Made by a program: the position numbers and the translations under genes
NCBI RefSeq assembly: GCF_001854805.1
Contig: NZ_MBLO01000213.1
Location: forward strand, 31,472-95,471
DNA: 64,000 nt
Origin: Pseudofrankia coriaricola
Lineage (GTDB): Bacteria; Actinomycetota; Actinomycetes; Frankiales; Frankiaceae
Direction of reading: 5' to 3'
The notes under the pieces: model-generated
What the model was told of the DNA's origin: nothing
The model's input: the letters and a program-made list of their open reading frames with translations, nothing else
Databases searched by the model: none
In this document: positions 37,061 to 48,744 of the stretch, piece by piece
How the letters are laid out: every line of letters starts with the position of its first letter
Numbering within the stretch: position 1 is the first letter of the stretch

Positions 37061-37570
37061 TCACACTTCGGTAACGCTCCCGCCAGCGGCGAGGATCTTC
37101 TCGCGTGCGGACCCGGAGAACGCGTGCGCACTCACCCGCAGCGCGACACCCAGCTCGCCGTCACCCAGCACCTTCACGAGCGCGTTCTTGCGGACCGCGC
37201 CCGCGCCGACGAGCGCCTCGACGGTCACCTCGCCGCCCTCGGGGAACAGCTCCGCGAGGGCGGCGACGTTCACCACCTGGTACTCGACGCGGAATCGGTT
37301 CTTGAAGCCCTTGAGCTTCGGCACCCGCATGTGCAGGGGCATCTGGCCACCCTCGAAGGTGGCCGGGACCTGCTTGCGGGCCTTGGAGCCCTTGGTACCG
37401 CGGCCGGCGGTCTTGCCCTTCGACCCCTCACCGCGCCCGACCCGCATCTTGGGCCGGTTCGCGCCCGGAGCCGGCCGCAGGTGGTGGATCTTGAGCGCGC
37501 GCCCGCGCTCGCCGCCCGCGGTCTTGGCCGTGCTGGCTTCAGCGGTGGCGTCCTTGGTCAGTTCCGCCAT
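37061..37570 (-). CDS. rplO: 50S ribosomal protein L15
   Basis: L15 is a late-assembly 50S protein. The 169-residue product has [60 protein letters not shown] and a C-terminal [20 protein letters not shown]. The N-terminal ~20 residues are Ala/Thr-rich, beyond the usual start. ATG 37570 lies one base after the rpmD stop. Confidence 0.97.
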   Translation of the reverse strand: MAELTKDATAEASTAKTAGGERGRALKIHHLRPAPGANRPKMRVGRGEGSKGKTAGRGTKGSKARKQVPATFEGGQMPLHMRVPKLKGFKNRFRVEYQVVNVAALAELFPEGGEVTVEALVGAGAVRKNALVKVLGDGELGVALRVSAHAFSGSAREKILAAGGSVTEV

Positions 37571-37571
37571 G

Positions 37572-37754
37572 TCAGTCCACTTCCTCGACCGTGACGAGGT
37601 GCGCCACGGTCCTGATCATGCCACGGACCTGCGGGGTGTCCTCACGCGTGGTGGTCGCCCTGATCTTCCGCAGGCCGAGGGTCCTCAGCGTCGCCCGCTG
37701 GTTATGGGTGCCGCCGATCTCGGACTTCACCTGGGTGATCAACAGGGAGGCCAT
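37572..37754 (-). CDS. rpmD: 50S ribosomal protein L30
   Basis: The 60-residue protein [20 protein letters not shown] continues [20 protein letters not shown] and [19 protein letters not shown], the full short bacterial L30. ATG 37754 overlaps the rpsE stop by one base (TGATG). Confidence 0.97.
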   Translation of the reverse strand: MASLLITQVKSEIGGTHNQRATLRTLGLRKIRATTTREDTPQVRGMIRTVAHLVTVEEVD

Positions 37755-38365
37755 CACGCACCAGCCGCCGCGGCCCGTGCCCGCAGCATCGCCGGCGGGG
37801 CCACGTCCTCGAGCGGCAGGCCGCGGCGGGCCGCGATCTCCTCGGGACGAGTCAGCCCGCGCAGCGCGGCCACGGTCGCGTGCACGATGTTGATCGGGTT
37901 GGACGAGCCGAGCGACTTCGACAGCACGTCGTGCACGCCGGCGCACTCCAGCACGGCGCGCACCGGGCCGCCGGCGATGACGCCGGTACCCGGGGATGCC
38001 GGCTTCAGCAGCACGACGCCAGCGGCCGCCTCGCCCTGGATCGGGTGCGGAATCGTCGCTCCGATCCGCGGGACCTTGAAGAAGTGCTTCTTGGCCTCCT
38101 CGACGCCCTTGGCGATCGCCGCGGGCACCTCCTTGGCCTTCCCGTAGCCGACGCCGACGGTGCCGTCCGCGTCCCCGACCACGACGAGCGCGGTGAAACT
38201 GAACCGGCGCCCACCCTTGACGACCTTGGCTACCCGGTTGATCGCGACGACGCGCTCGACGTAGGCGGTCTTCTCCTGCGCCTGGCCGCCTCCCGAGCGG
38301 TCTCGGCGCTCGCGGCGGTCGGAGCCGCCGCCGGCACCGCCGCCACGGCGCTGCTGCCCTGGCAT
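37754..38365 (-). CDS. rpsE: 30S ribosomal protein S5
   Basis: S5 acts at the mRNA entry site and in fidelity. The 203-residue protein has [55 protein letters not shown] and [19 protein letters not shown]. The N-terminal ~35 residues ([20 protein letters not shown]) are Gly/Arg-rich and disordered-looking, longer than in E. coli. ATG 38365. Confidence 0.97.
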   Translation of the reverse strand: MPGQQRRGGGAGGGSDRRERRDRSGGGQAQEKTAYVERVVAINRVAKVVKGGRRFSFTALVVVGDADGTVGVGYGKAKEVPAAIAKGVEEAKKHFFKVPRIGATIPHPIQGEAAAGVVLLKPASPGTGVIAGGPVRAVLECAGVHDVLSKSLGSSNPINIVHATVAALRGLTRPEEIAARRGLPLEDVAPPAMLRARAAAAGA

Positions 38366-38393
38366 CTCTAGAACATCCCCTTCGTAGAACCCA

Positions 38394-38768
38394 TCAGAAG
38401 TCCAGCCCCGCCTCGCGGGCCGCGTCGGCGAGCGCCGCGATCCGGCCGTGATAGGTGCGCCCACCCCGGTCGAACACCACGGCGGACAGCCCGGCGGCCT
38501 TCGCTCGCTCGGCCAGGAGCTTGCCGACCTCACGGGCGAGGGCGGTCTTGTCGCCTTCGGCGCCGCGCAGCGAGGCGTCGAGCGTCGAGGCGGATGCCAA
38601 GGTATGGCCGGCGACGTCGTCGATGACCTGGGCGTAGATGTGCCGCGAGGAACGACTGACGACGAGGCGCGGACGGACCGGGGTGCCGGAGACCCGCTTG
38701 CGCACCCGGACGTGCCGGCGCAGCCGCGCGGTCCGGCGCCGAGCGCTGGCGGTGAGGCTCACAGCCAT
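38394..38768 (-). CDS. rplR: 50S ribosomal protein L18
   Basis: L18 binds 5S rRNA. The 124-residue protein has [40 protein letters not shown] and [23 protein letters not shown] 38768, 10 bp after the rplF stop. Confidence 0.97.
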   Translation of the reverse strand: MAVSLTASARRRTARLRRHVRVRKRVSGTPVRPRLVVSRSSRHIYAQVIDDVAGHTLASASTLDASLRGAEGDKTALAREVGKLLAERAKAAGLSAVVFDRGGRTYHGRIAALADAAREAGLDF

Positions 38769-38778
38769 GATCTATCTC

Positions 38779-39315
38779 CTACTTCCCGGTCTTCCCGACC
38801 TTGCGGCGGACGACCTCGCCCTGGTAGCGCACGCCCTTGCCCTTGTACGGGTCAGGCTTGCGCAGGCCACGGATCTTGGCCGAGACCTCGCCGACCAGCT
38901 GCTTGTCGATGCCGTGCACGACGAAGCGGGTCGGCGCCTGGACCTCGAACCGGATGCCCTCCGGCGCCTTGACCGGCACCGAGTGGCTGTAGCCGAGCGC
39001 GAACTCCAGGTCAGAGCCCCTGGCCTGGACGCGGTAACCGACGCCGACGATCTCCAGCGTCTTCGAGTACCCGTCGGTGACACCGATGACCATGTTGGAA
39101 ACCAGCGTCCGGGTCAGGCCGTGCAGCGCGCGCGAGTTGCGCTCGTCGTCGGGACGGCTGACCACGATCTTGCCCTCTTCCTGGGCGACCGTGATCGGCG
39201 CGGCGACGGTGTGCGAAAGGGTGCCCTTGGGGCCCTTGACGGTGACGTGCTGGCCATCGAGGGACACCTCGACGCCGCTCGGCACCTGAATCGGCAGACG
39301 GCCGATGCGTGACAT
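38779..39315 (-). CDS. rplF: 50S ribosomal protein L6
   Basis: L6 lies at the GTPase-associated centre of the 50S subunit. The 178-residue protein [20 protein letters not shown] has [34 protein letters not shown] and the C-terminal [23 protein letters not shown] 39315, 11 bp after the rpsH stop; a longer upstream frame lies inside rpsH and is rejected. Confidence 0.97.
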   Translation of the reverse strand: MSRIGRLPIQVPSGVEVSLDGQHVTVKGPKGTLSHTVAAPITVAQEEGKIVVSRPDDERNSRALHGLTRTLVSNMVIGVTDGYSKTLEIVGVGYRVQARGSDLEFALGYSHSVPVKAPEGIRFEVQAPTRFVVHGIDKQLVGEVSAKIRGLRKPDPYKGKGVRYQGEVVRRKVGKTGK

Positions 39316-39326
39316 GTCGGCACCCC

Positions 39327-39734
39327 CTACCAGACGAAGGCGAGGACTTCGCCGCCCACGCCGCGCTTGCCCGCCTGCCGGTCGGTCAGCAGCCCCGTGG
39401 ACGTGGAGATGATCGCCACGCCCAGGCCGCCGAGCACCTTCGGCAGGTTGGTCGACTTCGCGTACACCCGCAGGCCGGGCTTGCTGATGCGCTTCACACC
39501 CGCGATCGAGCGCTCCCGGTTGGGGCCGTACTTCAGGTCCACTACGAGGTTCTTGCCAGGCCCGTCGTTCTCGGGCGCCTCGACGTGCCAGCCGAGGATG
39601 TAGCCCTCCTGCTGCAGGATCTCGGCGATGTGCACCTTGATCTTGCTGTGTGGCATCACCACCCGGTCGTGGTACGCCCGGTTGGCATTGCGGACGCGCG
39701 TGAGCATGTCCGCAATCGGATCGGTCATCGTCAT
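39327..39734 (-). CDS. rpsH: 30S ribosomal protein S8
   Basis: S8 is a primary 16S rRNA-binding protein and the usual autoregulator of the spc operon. The 135-residue protein [20 protein letters not shown] has [31 protein letters not shown] and [23 protein letters not shown] 39734. It follows rpsN after a 117-bp spacer. Confidence 0.97.
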   Translation of the reverse strand: MTMTDPIADMLTRVRNANRAYHDRVVMPHSKIKVHIAEILQQEGYILGWHVEAPENDGPGKNLVVDLKYGPNRERSIAGVKRISKPGLRVYAKSTNLPKVLGGLGVAIISTSTGLLTDRQAGKRGVGGEVLAFVW

Positions 39735-39851
39735 GAGTTGACGCCTTCCTCACGGGGGTTCCCGCGATCCCTGCTGGGTCCCGGGCCTACCGCGACTGGG
39801 TGGTGCTACCGAGCTGACCCTCGAAGTGAACCCCGGAGGCCAGAAATGATC

Positions 39852-40037
39852 TTACCAGCTGCTCTTGGTAACGCCCGGCAGCTCACCTCGGTGCGCCATC
39901 TGCCGCAGGCACACGCGGCAGAGCCCGAACACCCGGTAGACCGAGCGCGGCCGGCCGCACCGCTGGCAGCGGGTGTAGCCGCGGACCGCGTACTTCGGCT
40001 TGCGAGCAGCCTTCTCGACTAGCGCCTTCTTCGCCAT
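39852..40037 (-). CDS. rpsN: 30S ribosomal protein S14 type Z (zinc-binding)
   Basis: The 61-residue short form [20 protein letters not shown] has a Cys4 zinc site in CQRCGRP and [20 protein letters not shown] 40037, 4 bp after the rplE stop. A Zn-free long S14 paralogue, common in actinobacteria under zinc control, is not in this window. Confidence 0.97.
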   Translation of the reverse strand: MAKKALVEKAARKPKYAVRGYTRCQRCGRPRSVYRVFGLCRVCLRQMAHRGELPGVTKSSW

Positions 40038-40041
40038 GCTT

Positions 40042-40620
40042 CTAGTTCTCCCTGAACGGGAAGCCCAGCGCGCGCAGGAGCGCCCGGCCCTCGTCGTCAG
40101 TGGTGGCGGTGGTGACGACCGTGATGTCCATGCCACGCACCCGGTCGATCCTGTCGATGTCGATCTCGTGGAAGATCGACTGCTCGGTCACGCCGAACGT
40201 GTAGTTGCCGCGCCCGTCGAACTGCTTGGGCGACAGGCCACGGAAGTCACGGATGCGGGGCAGCGCGATCGTGACGAGCCGGTCGAGGAACTCCCACATC
40301 CGGTCGCCGCGCAGGGTCACCTTCGCCCCGATCGGCATGCCCTCGCGCAGCTTGAACTGGGCGATGGACTTGGTCGCCCGGCGCACCGCCGGCTTCTGGC
40401 CGGTAATGGCGGCCAGGTCGCGCAGCGCGCCGTCGATGAGCTTGGCGTCGCGGGCAGCGTCGCCGACACCCATGTTGACGACGACCTTCACGACGCCGGG
40501 GGTCTGCATGACGTTCGCGTAGCCGAACTGCTCACGCAGCGCCGGCGAGATCTCCTCGCGGTAGCGCTGCTTGAGCCGCGGCAGGGCGGGCGCCGCTGGA
40601 GCCTCAGTGGTCACAGTCAT
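40042..40620 (-). CDS. rplE: 50S ribosomal protein L5
   Basis: L5 binds 5S rRNA and contacts P-site tRNA. The 192-residue protein has [60 protein letters not shown] and [23 protein letters not shown] 40620. It lies 69 bp after rplX. Confidence 0.97.
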   Translation of the reverse strand: MTVTTEAPAAPALPRLKQRYREEISPALREQFGYANVMQTPGVVKVVVNMGVGDAARDAKLIDGALRDLAAITGQKPAVRRATKSIAQFKLREGMPIGAKVTLRGDRMWEFLDRLVTIALPRIRDFRGLSPKQFDGRGNYTFGVTEQSIFHEIDIDRIDRVRGMDITVVTTATTDDEGRALLRALGFPFREN

Positions 40621-40689
40621 TAGCCTCGTCCAATTTCACTGGTGGCCTCCAGCAATGCCAGAGGAAAAGATTTTGGCATCGCTTTCGGC

Positions 40690-41016
40690 CTAGAGCTCGG
40701 TACCCGTGCGCCGCGAGATGCGCACCTTGGTACCGTCCTCATTGATCTTGTAACCGACTCGGGTCGGCTTCCCGTCGCTCGGGTCCACGATCGCGACATT
40801 GCTGACGTGGATCGGAGCCTCCTGGGTGACGATGCCACCCGACTGCGAGCCACGGGTCGTGGTCTGGACGCGAGTGTGCCGGGTGACCCGGTTCGCCCCC
40901 TCCACGACCACCTTGTTCTCCGTGGGGAGGGCTCGGATGACCTTCCCCTTCAGTCCGCGGTCCTTGCCGGAGATGACCTGGACCGTGTCGCCCTTCTTAA
41001 TCTTCATACCGGCCAC
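40690..41016 (-). CDS. rplX: 50S ribosomal protein L24
   Basis: L24 initiates 50S assembly. The 108-residue protein [20 protein letters not shown] (a KOW motif) has [20 protein letters not shown] and a C-terminal [11 protein letters not shown]. The start is 41016 or the internal Met three codons later. It lies 3 bp after rplN. Confidence 0.97.
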   Translation of the reverse strand: MAGMKIKKGDTVQVISGKDRGLKGKVIRALPTENKVVVEGANRVTRHTRVQTTTRGSQSGGIVTQEAPIHVSNVAIVDPSDGKPTRVGYKINEDGTKVRISRRTGTEL

Positions 41017-41019
41017 GGC

Positions 41020-41388
41020 CTACAGCACCTCCGGTGCCAGCGAAATGATCTTCATGAACTTCTTGTCCCGCAACTCGCGCCCGACCGGCCCGAAGATGCG
41101 GGTGCCTCGAGGGTCCCCACCGTCCCGGATGAGCACAGCGGCGTTCTCGTCGAACCGGATGTAGGAGCCGTCCGGCCGCCGGCGCTCCTTCGCGGTGCGC
41201 ACCACGACCGCCTTCACCACGTCGCCGCGCTTCACGCCGGCGCCGGGCAGGGCGTCCTTAACCGTGCCGACGATGATGTCGCCGATCCCCGCGTACCGAC
41301 GACCCGAACCGCCGAGCACCCGGATGCACAGGATCTCCCGCGCGCCCGTGTTGTCGGCGACCCTCAGGCGCGTCTCCTGCTGAATCAC
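41020..41388 (-). CDS. rplN: 50S ribosomal protein L14
   Basis: L14 forms inter-subunit bridge B8. The 122-residue protein [20 protein letters not shown] has [40 protein letters not shown] and [22 protein letters not shown] 41388. A 128-bp spacer with a strong hairpin separates it from rpsQ. Confidence 0.97.
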   Translation of the reverse strand: MIQQETRLRVADNTGAREILCIRVLGGSGRRYAGIGDIIVGTVKDALPGAGVKRGDVVKAVVVRTAKERRRPDGSYIRFDENAAVLIRDGGDPRGTRIFGPVGRELRDKKFMKIISLAPEVL

Positions 41389-41473
41389 TTCGAGCTCCTG
41401 ACCCGCTTGCGGCGAATTTCCTTATCACCGTTGAAGCCCGCCGCGACCGGGAGGCTTCGCCATCCTGCCGGAC

Positions 41474-41498
41474 GCTCCGCCGCCGATCGCGGCGGAGC
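41474..41498. other. Intra-operon hairpin between rpsQ and rplN
   Basis: GCTCCGCCGC (41474-41483) pairs perfectly with GCGGCGGAGC (41489-41498) around CGATC. It lies inside the S10/spc transcript, where partial termination or RNA processing could set protein ratios. Confidence 0.6.
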
Positions 41499-41516
41499 CT
41501 CCGGCACCGCCTGTTA

Positions 41517-41827
<311 letters not shown>

Positions 41828-41831
<4 letters not shown>

Positions 41832-42070
41832 TCCGCTGTCTCGTCGGCAAGGCTCGGGTCGACGGTCAGGCCGAGCTCACGCTCGCGCATCACCGTGTAG
41901 ATCTTGGCGATGTCGCGCCGGACGGCCCGCAGCCGCCGGTTGTTCGAGAGCTGCCCGGTCGCGTTCTGGAACCGGAGGTTGAACAGCTCCTCCTTGGCCT
42001 CGCGAAGCTTGTCCACGAGGTCGTCGCCGGACAGCGCGCGCAGATCGTCCGCGCTGGTGGCGGTAGCCAT
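41828..42070 (-). CDS. rpmC: 50S ribosomal protein L29
   Basis: L29 lies near the exit tunnel and contacts SRP and trigger factor. The 80-residue protein has [20 protein letters not shown] and [23 protein letters not shown] 42070 overlaps the rplP stop as TGATG; GTG 42073 would add one residue. Confidence 0.96.
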
Positions 42071-42486
42071 CACGCACCACCTTCACGGGTCACGAACCGG
42101 CACTTCATCGGGAGCTTGTGGATCGCGCGGCGCATGGCTTCGCGGGCCACCGGCTCAGCGACACCGGACAGCTCGAACATGATCCGGCCGGGCTTGACGT
42201 TGGCGATCCACCACTCCGGCGAGCCCTTGCCGGAACCCATCCGGGTCTCGGCCGGCTTCTTGGTCAGCGGACGGTCCGGGTAGATGTTGATCCAGACCTT
42301 TCCGCCGCGGCGGATGTGCCGGGTCATGGCGATACGAGCCGACTCGATCTGCCGGTTGGTCACGTACGCCGGCTCCAGCGCCTGGATCGCGAACTCACCG
42401 AACGCGATACTGGTCCCGCCCTTGGCGGCACCGGTCCGCCTCGGGTGGTGCTGCTTGCGGTGCGCGACCTTACGGGGAATCAGCAT
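42070..42486 (-). CDS. rplP: 50S ribosomal protein L16
   Basis: L16 organises the A-site tRNA channel. The 138-residue protein [20 protein letters not shown] has [40 protein letters not shown] and [23 protein letters not shown] 42486, 4 bp after rpsC. Confidence 0.97.
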   Translation of the reverse strand: MLIPRKVAHRKQHHPRRTGAAKGGTSIAFGEFAIQALEPAYVTNRQIESARIAMTRHIRRGGKVWINIYPDRPLTKKPAETRMGSGKGSPEWWIANVKPGRIMFELSGVAEPVAREAMRRAIHKLPMKCRFVTREGGA

Positions 42487-42490
42487 TGTC

Positions 42491-43498
42491 CTACTCCTCC
42501 GCCTTCTCCGGCGCCGCCGTCTCGGCGGCGGCCGGTGCCGGCGACGCGTCCGGGGTGACCGCGGTGGCGGTCGGCTCCGGCGTCACGGCGGGCGTCGGCT
42601 CTGGCGCGGCCGTCGCCTCAGGCACGGCGGGTGCCGTCGCCTCAGGCTCGGCGGGCGTCGTCTCAGGCGTGACCGGCGCCGCCGGCGTGGCCTGCTCGCC
42701 GCCGCCGCCGCCCCTGCCCCGACGCTCGCCGCGCTGCCGCTCAGCGGCCGCGCGACCCGCCTCGGTGCCGCCCGCCGTCGTGCCGGACGAGCCGGAGCGC
42801 GGACCGCGACGCGGCGGGCGCTCCCGCCGGTGCTGGCGCGTCAGCGCCTCCTGGGCCTCGCGCTCGGCGCGGCTCTGCACGATGTCGCCCTTGTAGATCC
42901 AGACCTTCACGCCGATACGGCCGAAGGTGGTGCGTGCCTCGTAGAAGCCGTAGTCGATGTCGGCCCGCAGGGTGTGCAGCGGCACCCGGCCCTCGCGGTA
43001 GAACTCCGACCGGCTCATCTCGGCGCCGCCCAGACGTCCGGAGCACTGCACCCGGATGCCCTTCGCGCCGCCCTTCATCGCGGTCTGCATCGCCTTGCGC
43101 ATCGCGCGGCGGAAGCTGACGCGGCTGGAGAGCTGCTCGGCCACGCCCTGCGCGACGAGCTGCGCGTCCACCTCGGGGTTCTTGACCTCGAGGATGTTGA
43201 GCTGGACCTGCTTGCCGGTCAGCTTCTCCAGGTCGCCGCGGATGCGGTCGGCCTCCGCGCCGCGGCGGCCGATGACGATGCCCGGCCGAGCGGTGTGGAT
43301 GTCGACGCGCAGGCGTCCCTGGGTGCGCTCGATGTCGACCCGGCTGATGCCGGCCCGCTCCATGCCCTTGGACATCATCTTGCGGATCTTGACGTCCTCA
43401 CCGACATACGCCTTGTACTGCTTGTCGGCGTACCAGCGCGACGTGAACTCCGACGTGATGCCGAGCCGGAACCCGTGCGGGTTGACCTTCTGCCCCAC
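42491..43498 (-). CDS. rpsC: 30S ribosomal protein S3 with long Ala/Pro/Thr-rich tail
   Basis: S3 forms part of the mRNA entry helicase site. Residues 1-~215 are standard ([20 protein letters not shown], the KH-domain core [40 protein letters not shown]). The rest, ~120 residues, is low-complexity: Arg/Gly-rich, then Ala/Pro/Thr/Glu repeats such as [15 protein letters not shown]. At 335 residues it is ~60 longer than typical actinobacterial S3. GTG 43498 overlaps the rplV stop (TAGTG). Confidence 0.97.
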   Translation of the reverse strand: MGQKVNPHGFRLGITSEFTSRWYADKQYKAYVGEDVKIRKMMSKGMERAGISRVDIERTQGRLRVDIHTARPGIVIGRRGAEADRIRGDLEKLTGKQVQLNILEVKNPEVDAQLVAQGVAEQLSSRVSFRRAMRKAMQTAMKGGAKGIRVQCSGRLGGAEMSRSEFYREGRVPLHTLRADIDYGFYEARTTFGRIGVKVWIYKGDIVQSRAEREAQEALTRQHRRERPPRRGPRSGSSGTTAGGTEAGRAAAERQRGERRGRGGGGGEQATPAAPVTPETTPAEPEATAPAVPEATAAPEPTPAVTPEPTATAVTPDASPAPAAAETAAPEKAEE

Positions 43499-43908
43499 TA
43501 CCGGGCCCTCCTGTTCGTGGCATCATCCGCGGGCGCAACGCTTTCGACCACGATCGTGATGTGGCTGGTCCGCTTACGGATGCGGTAGGCGCGGCCCTGT
43601 GCCCGTGGGCGGATCCGCTTGAGCGTCGGGCCTTCGTCCACGTATGCCTCGCCGACGAACAGCGTGGTCGGGTCGAGGCCGTGGTTGTTCTCCGCGTTCG
43701 CGATGGCGCTGCGCACGACCTTGTACACGTCGGTGCTGGCGGACTGCGGCGCGAAGGTGAGGATGTCGAGTGCCTCCTGCGCGGACCGGCCGCGGACCAG
43801 GTCGATGACCCGGCGCGCCTTGGTCGGCGAGATCCGCACGTAACGAGCCGTCGCCTTGGCGCCGGGCAGGCCGGCGCGGGTCAGGCCGTCGACGAGGTCG
43901 TCAGCCAC
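43498..43908 (-). CDS. rplV: 50S ribosomal protein L22
   Basis: L22 lines the peptide exit tunnel (macrolide site). The 136-residue protein has [40 protein letters not shown] and the beta-hairpin region [23 protein letters not shown] 43908 starts eight bases inside rpsS. Confidence 0.97.
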   Translation of the reverse strand: MADDLVDGLTRAGLPGAKATARYVRISPTKARRVIDLVRGRSAQEALDILTFAPQSASTDVYKVVRSAIANAENNHGLDPTTLFVGEAYVDEGPTLKRIRPRAQGRAYRIRKRTSHITIVVESVAPADDATNRRAR

Positions 43909-44182
43909 GGCGTGACCTCCGGTCTTCCTTCACGTGGCCGCGGAAGGTCCGGGTCGGGGCGAACTCCCCGAGCTTGTGACCGACCATGCCCTCGGTGACG
44001 AACACCGGAACGTGCTTACGGCCGTCGTGCACCGCGATGGTGTGGCCCAGCATGTCCGGAATGATGGTCGAGCGACGCGACCACGTCTTGATGACGTGCT
44101 TGGTGCCCTTCTCGTTCTGCACGTCCACCTTCTTGAGCAGGTGGTCGTCGACGAACGGGCCCTTCTTCAGGCTGCGTGGCAT
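43901..44182 (-). CDS. rpsS: 30S ribosomal protein S19
   Basis: The 93-residue protein [20 protein letters not shown] has [40 protein letters not shown] and [16 protein letters not shown], the complete S19. ATG 44182. Confidence 0.97.
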   Translation of the reverse strand: MPRSLKKGPFVDDHLLKKVDVQNEKGTKHVIKTWSRRSTIIPDMLGHTIAVHDGRKHVPVFVTEGMVGHKLGEFAPTRTFRGHVKEDRRSRRG

Positions 44183-44269
44183 TGTGTCTCCTCCTCCCTG
44201 CTCAGTGGTGGTTCTCGGCGGGAACGCCGGCGCGGTGGCTGCACGCGGCCTGGGCCGCTGCTACCGCGC

Positions 44270-45103
44270 TCATCGGCGCTTCGCCTTCTTGCGGTTGCTG
44301 ACGATCAGATTGTCGCTGGCCTTGCGGGTGGCCCTGGTGCGGCCCTCCGGACGGCCCTTCGGGTTGACCGGGTGGCGGCCACCGGAGGTCTTGCCCTCAC
44401 CACCACCGTGCGGGTGGTCGACCGGGTTCATGGCCACACCACGCACGGTCGGGCGGCGGCCCTTCCAGCGCATCCGGCCGGCCTTGCCCCAGTTGATGTT
44501 GCTCTGCTCCGCGTTGCCGACCTCGCCGACGGTCGCCCGACAGCGGGCGTCCACCTTGCGCATCTCCCCGGAGGGCATCCGGAGCTGGGCGTACGGCCCG
44601 TCCTTCGCGACCAGCTGCACGCTCGCGCCGGCGCTGCGGGCGATCTTCGCCCCGCCGCCGGGCCGCAGCTCGACGTTGTGGATGACGGTACCGGTCGGGA
44701 TGTTGCGCAGCGGCAGGGCGTTGCCCGGCTTGATGTCCGCGCCGACGCCCGAGCTGACCACGTCGCCCTGCTTGAGTTTCACCGGGGCGACGATGTAGCG
44801 CTTCTCGCCGTCCGCATAGTGCAGCAGCGCGATCCGGGCCGTGCGGTTCGGGTCGTACTCGATGTGCGCGACCTTGGCCGGCACGCCGTCCTTGTCCCGA
44901 CGGAAGTCGATCAGCCGGTAGGCGCGCTTGTGGCCGCCGCCCTGGTGGCGGGTGGTGATCCGGCCGTGCGCATTGCGGCCGCCCTTGGAATGCAGGGGGC
45001 GGACCAGCGACTTCTCCGGGTGGTCACGAGTGATCTCGACGAAGTCGGAGACACTCGCGCCGCGGCGGCCCGGGGTGGTGGGCTTGTAACGACGAATTCC
45101 CAT
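44270..45103 (-). CDS. rplB: 50S ribosomal protein L2
   Basis: L2 is a core 23S rRNA-binding protein near the peptidyl transferase centre. The 277-residue protein has [40 protein letters not shown], and the conserved His in [20 protein letters not shown] 45103, 18 bp after rplW. Confidence 0.98.
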   Translation of the reverse strand: MGIRRYKPTTPGRRGASVSDFVEITRDHPEKSLVRPLHSKGGRNAHGRITTRHQGGGHKRAYRLIDFRRDKDGVPAKVAHIEYDPNRTARIALLHYADGEKRYIVAPVKLKQGDVVSSGVGADIKPGNALPLRNIPTGTVIHNVELRPGGGAKIARSAGASVQLVAKDGPYAQLRMPSGEMRKVDARCRATVGEVGNAEQSNINWGKAGRMRWKGRRPTVRGVAMNPVDHPHGGGEGKTSGGRHPVNPKGRPEGRTRATRKASDNLIVSNRKKAKRR

Positions 45104-45121
45104 GACTAATCCAGCTCTCCG

Positions 45122-45418
45122 TTACGCGCCCGGGCCACCGAAGATCTCGATGGAGTCCCCGGGGGCCAGGCTGACCATGGCCCGCTTGGTGGCCTTGCGC
45201 TGGCCCCAGCCGTACTTGGTCCGCTTGCGCTTGCCAGGCCGGTTGATGGTGTTGACGCTCAGCACCCGGACGTTGAAGATCTGCTGGACCGCGATCTTAA
45301 TCTGGGTCTTGTTCGCGTCTGGGCGGACGATGAACGTGTAGACGTTCTCGTCCAGCAGGCCGTAGCTCTTCTCCGAGACGACCGGCTTGAGGATGATGTC
45401 GCGCGGGTCGGGGATCAC
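45122..45418 (-). CDS. rplW: 50S ribosomal protein L23
   Basis: L23 is the trigger factor and SRP docking protein at the tunnel exit. The 98-residue protein has [40 protein letters not shown] and [23 protein letters not shown] 45418 overlaps the rplD stop (GTGA). Confidence 0.97.
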   Translation of the reverse strand: MIPDPRDIILKPVVSEKSYGLLDENVYTFIVRPDANKTQIKIAVQQIFNVRVLSVNTINRPGKRKRTKYGWGQRKATKRAMVSLAPGDSIEIFGGPGA

Positions 45419-46107
45419 TGGTCCGCCTCCTCGGCGTCGGCCGCCGCCTTGCCTCGGCCGACGAACGCGGCGAGCGCGGCCTCGGTGAACACGACGTCGT
45501 CGCTGATCAGCACGTCATAGGTGTTGAGCTGGCCCGGGTCGAGCAGGTGCACCGTCGGGACGTTGCGCAGGCTCTTCCAGGTCAACTCGTCGATCCGCTC
45601 GGCCACGACGAGCACGTGCCGGCTGTCGGCGAGCGTGCTCAACGCGGTGAGCGCCGCCTTGGTCGACGGGGTCTCGCCCTCGGCCAGCGAGGAGACGACG
45701 TGCACCCGGTTGGCGCGGGCCCGGTCCGAGAGGGCGCCGCGCAGCGCGGCGGCCTTCATCTTCTTCGGGGTCCGCTGCTCGTAGTTGCGCGGCGTCGGGC
45801 CGTGCACGGTGCCACCGCCGGCGAACTGCGGGGCACGCGTCGAGCCCTGCCGGGCGCGGCCGGTGCCCTTCTGCCGGTACGGCTTCTTGCCGCCGCCGCG
45901 AACCTCGCCGCGGGTCTTGGTGTCGTGGGTGCCCTGGCGGGCCGCAGCCTGCTGGGCCACCACAACCTGGTGGATCAGCGGGACGTTCACCTGAACGTCG
46001 AAGATCTCGCCAGGCAGCTCGGCGGTGCCGGCCTCGCCACCGGCCAGCGCGTGCACCGTCACGGTGCGCGTTTCGCCGGCGTCGGCCTTGCGGAACATCG
46101 TGGTCAT
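45415..46107 (-). CDS. rplD: 50S ribosomal protein L4
   Basis: L4 reaches into the exit tunnel and can control S10-operon transcription in some bacteria. The 230-residue protein has [60 protein letters not shown] and [23 protein letters not shown] 46107 overlaps the rplC stop (ATGA). Confidence 0.97.
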   Translation of the reverse strand: MTTMFRKADAGETRTVTVHALAGGEAGTAELPGEIFDVQVNVPLIHQVVVAQQAAARQGTHDTKTRGEVRGGGKKPYRQKGTGRARQGSTRAPQFAGGGTVHGPTPRNYEQRTPKKMKAAALRGALSDRARANRVHVVSSLAEGETPSTKAALTALSTLADSRHVLVVAERIDELTWKSLRNVPTVHLLDPGQLNTYDVLISDDVVFTEAALAAFVGRGKAAADAEEADQ

Positions 46108-46802
46108 GCCGACACCTCAGCCTTCTGGGCGTCCGCCGGCTGGAAGGCGGCCGGGGCCGGCCGCTTCGCCGCGCTGCGCACGAAGACCAGCCCGCCATCC
46201 ACACCGGGGACGGCGCCCTTGATCAGCAGCAGGCCCCGCTCGGCGTCGACCGCGTGCACGGTCAGGCCGGCGACGGTCACCCGCACGTTGCCCATCCGGC
46301 CAGCCATCCGCAGGCCCTTGAAGACCCGGCCCGGGGTGGCACAGCCACCGACCGAGCCCGGCGAGCGGTGCTTGCGCTCGACGCCGTGACCGGCGCCCAG
46401 GCCCTTGAAGCCATGCCGCTTCATGACGCCGGCGAAGCCCTTGCCCTTGGACGTGCCGGTGACGTCGACGACCTGGCCGGCCTCGAAGACAGAGCTGTCG
46501 AGCTCCAGGCCGGCGGTGTAGTTGCCCGCGTCGGCGGTCCGCAGCTCGGCCAGGTGGCGTCGCGGAGTCACGCCGGCGACGCCGAAATGCCCCCGGGTCG
46601 GCTTGTTGACCTTGCGCGGGTCGATCTCGCCGTAGCCGAGCTGGACAGCCGAGTAGCCATCGGTGTCCGGAGTCTTCACCTGGGTGACCACGTTAGGGCC
46701 AGCCTCGATCACGGTGATCGGTACGACGCGGTTCTGCGCGTCCCAGACCTGGGTCATCCCGAGCTTGGTGCCCAGGATCCCTCGGTAGTTTCGGTTGAGC
46801 AT
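46104..46802 (-). CDS. rplC: 50S ribosomal protein L3
   Basis: L3 nucleates 50S assembly near the peptidyl transferase centre. The 232-residue protein [20 protein letters not shown] has the loop [40 protein letters not shown] and [19 protein letters not shown] 46802, 16 bp after rpsJ; a longer frame into rpsJ is rejected. Confidence 0.97.
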   Translation of the reverse strand: MLNRNYRGILGTKLGMTQVWDAQNRVVPITVIEAGPNVVTQVKTPDTDGYSAVQLGYGEIDPRKVNKPTRGHFGVAGVTPRRHLAELRTADAGNYTAGLELDSSVFEAGQVVDVTGTSKGKGFAGVMKRHGFKGLGAGHGVERKHRSPGSVGGCATPGRVFKGLRMAGRMGNVRVTVAGLTVHAVDAERGLLLIKGAVPGVDGGLVFVRSAAKRPAPAAFQPADAQKAEVSA

Positions 46803-46818
46803 GGCTGCGCCCGGTCCC

Positions 46819-47127
46819 TTACAGCTTGATCTCGATGTCGACACCGGCGGGGAGGTCGAGGCGCATCAGCGAGTCGACCGTCTTCGGCGTCGGGTCAAGG
46901 ATGTCGATAAGCCGCTTGTGCGTCCGCATCTCAAAGTGCTCGCGGCTGTCCTTGTATTTGTGCGGCGACCGGATGACGCAGTAGATGTTCTTCTCCGTCG
47001 GCAGCGGCACGGGACCCGCGACCTGCGCCCCGGTCCGGGTCACGGTCTCGACAATCTTGCGCGCCGAGCTGTCGATGACCTCGTGGTCATAGGCCTTGAG
47101 CCGGATGCGGATCTTCTGTGCCGCCAT
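46819..47127 (-). CDS. rpsJ: 30S ribosomal protein S10 (NusE)
   Basis: S10 serves in the 30S head and in NusB antitermination complexes. The 102-residue protein [20 protein letters not shown] has [20 protein letters not shown] and the C-terminal [21 protein letters not shown] 47127 is the family start. It is first of the S10 operon, with a 300-bp leader to tuf. Confidence 0.97.
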   Translation of the reverse strand: MAAQKIRIRLKAYDHEVIDSSARKIVETVTRTGAQVAGPVPLPTEKNIYCVIRSPHKYKDSREHFEMRTHKRLIDILDPTPKTVDSLMRLDLPAGVDIEIKL

Positions 47128-47427
47128 GGTGGGCTTCGCCTGTCCTGTCTGTCTCGTCACCCGGGGTACCGCGACCGGGCTCCCTGGGCTGATACCTACA
47201 TTGGGCTCCAGGCGCGCGAGGCTTCGCCATCATCGCGCGCCCTTCGCCCGTGCACCGGTCGCCGGGCGTTACCACTTCTTCTTCGCCCTTCTCCCGGGCG
47301 CTCCGGGTTCGGGGCCGTGCACCAGCCGCAGGTCAAGACGTTGCGACTGGCGGTGATGCCGGTAGCCAGCGGCGGGCGGCGGGGCCTGGCGTCGATGACG
47401 CCCGACCCGCGCCGCCCAAACGCGGAA
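47128..47427. promoter_or_regulatory. tuf-rpsJ spacer: S10 operon leader
   Basis: No gene is seen. It contains the perfect 9-bp hairpin GGCGCGCGA (47211-47219) with TCGCGCGCC (47233-47241), around GGCTTCGCC. It should hold an S10 promoter or leader control; no good -35/-10 pair was found. Confidence 0.5.
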
Positions 47428-48621
<1,194 letters not shown>

Positions 48622-48673
48622 GGGTGTCCCTCCAAGGACGGGTGGTGTCTTGCTGTAGATCGTCTTGTTCGGG

Positions 48674-48698
48674 GTCCGGGGGGACCGTGCCCCCGGAC
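48674..48698. other. Hairpin in the fusA-tuf spacer
   Basis: GTCCGGGGG (48674-48682) pairs with CCCCCGGAC (48690-48698). The core GGGGTCCGGGG is shared with the elements at 23531 and 52407. Possible roles are partial terminator or processing site that favours tuf mRNA. Confidence 0.55.
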
Positions 48699-48744
48699 AT
48701 CCGCTGGCGCGGAGATCCGGGGACCGCTCCGCCCCGGACGGGCG

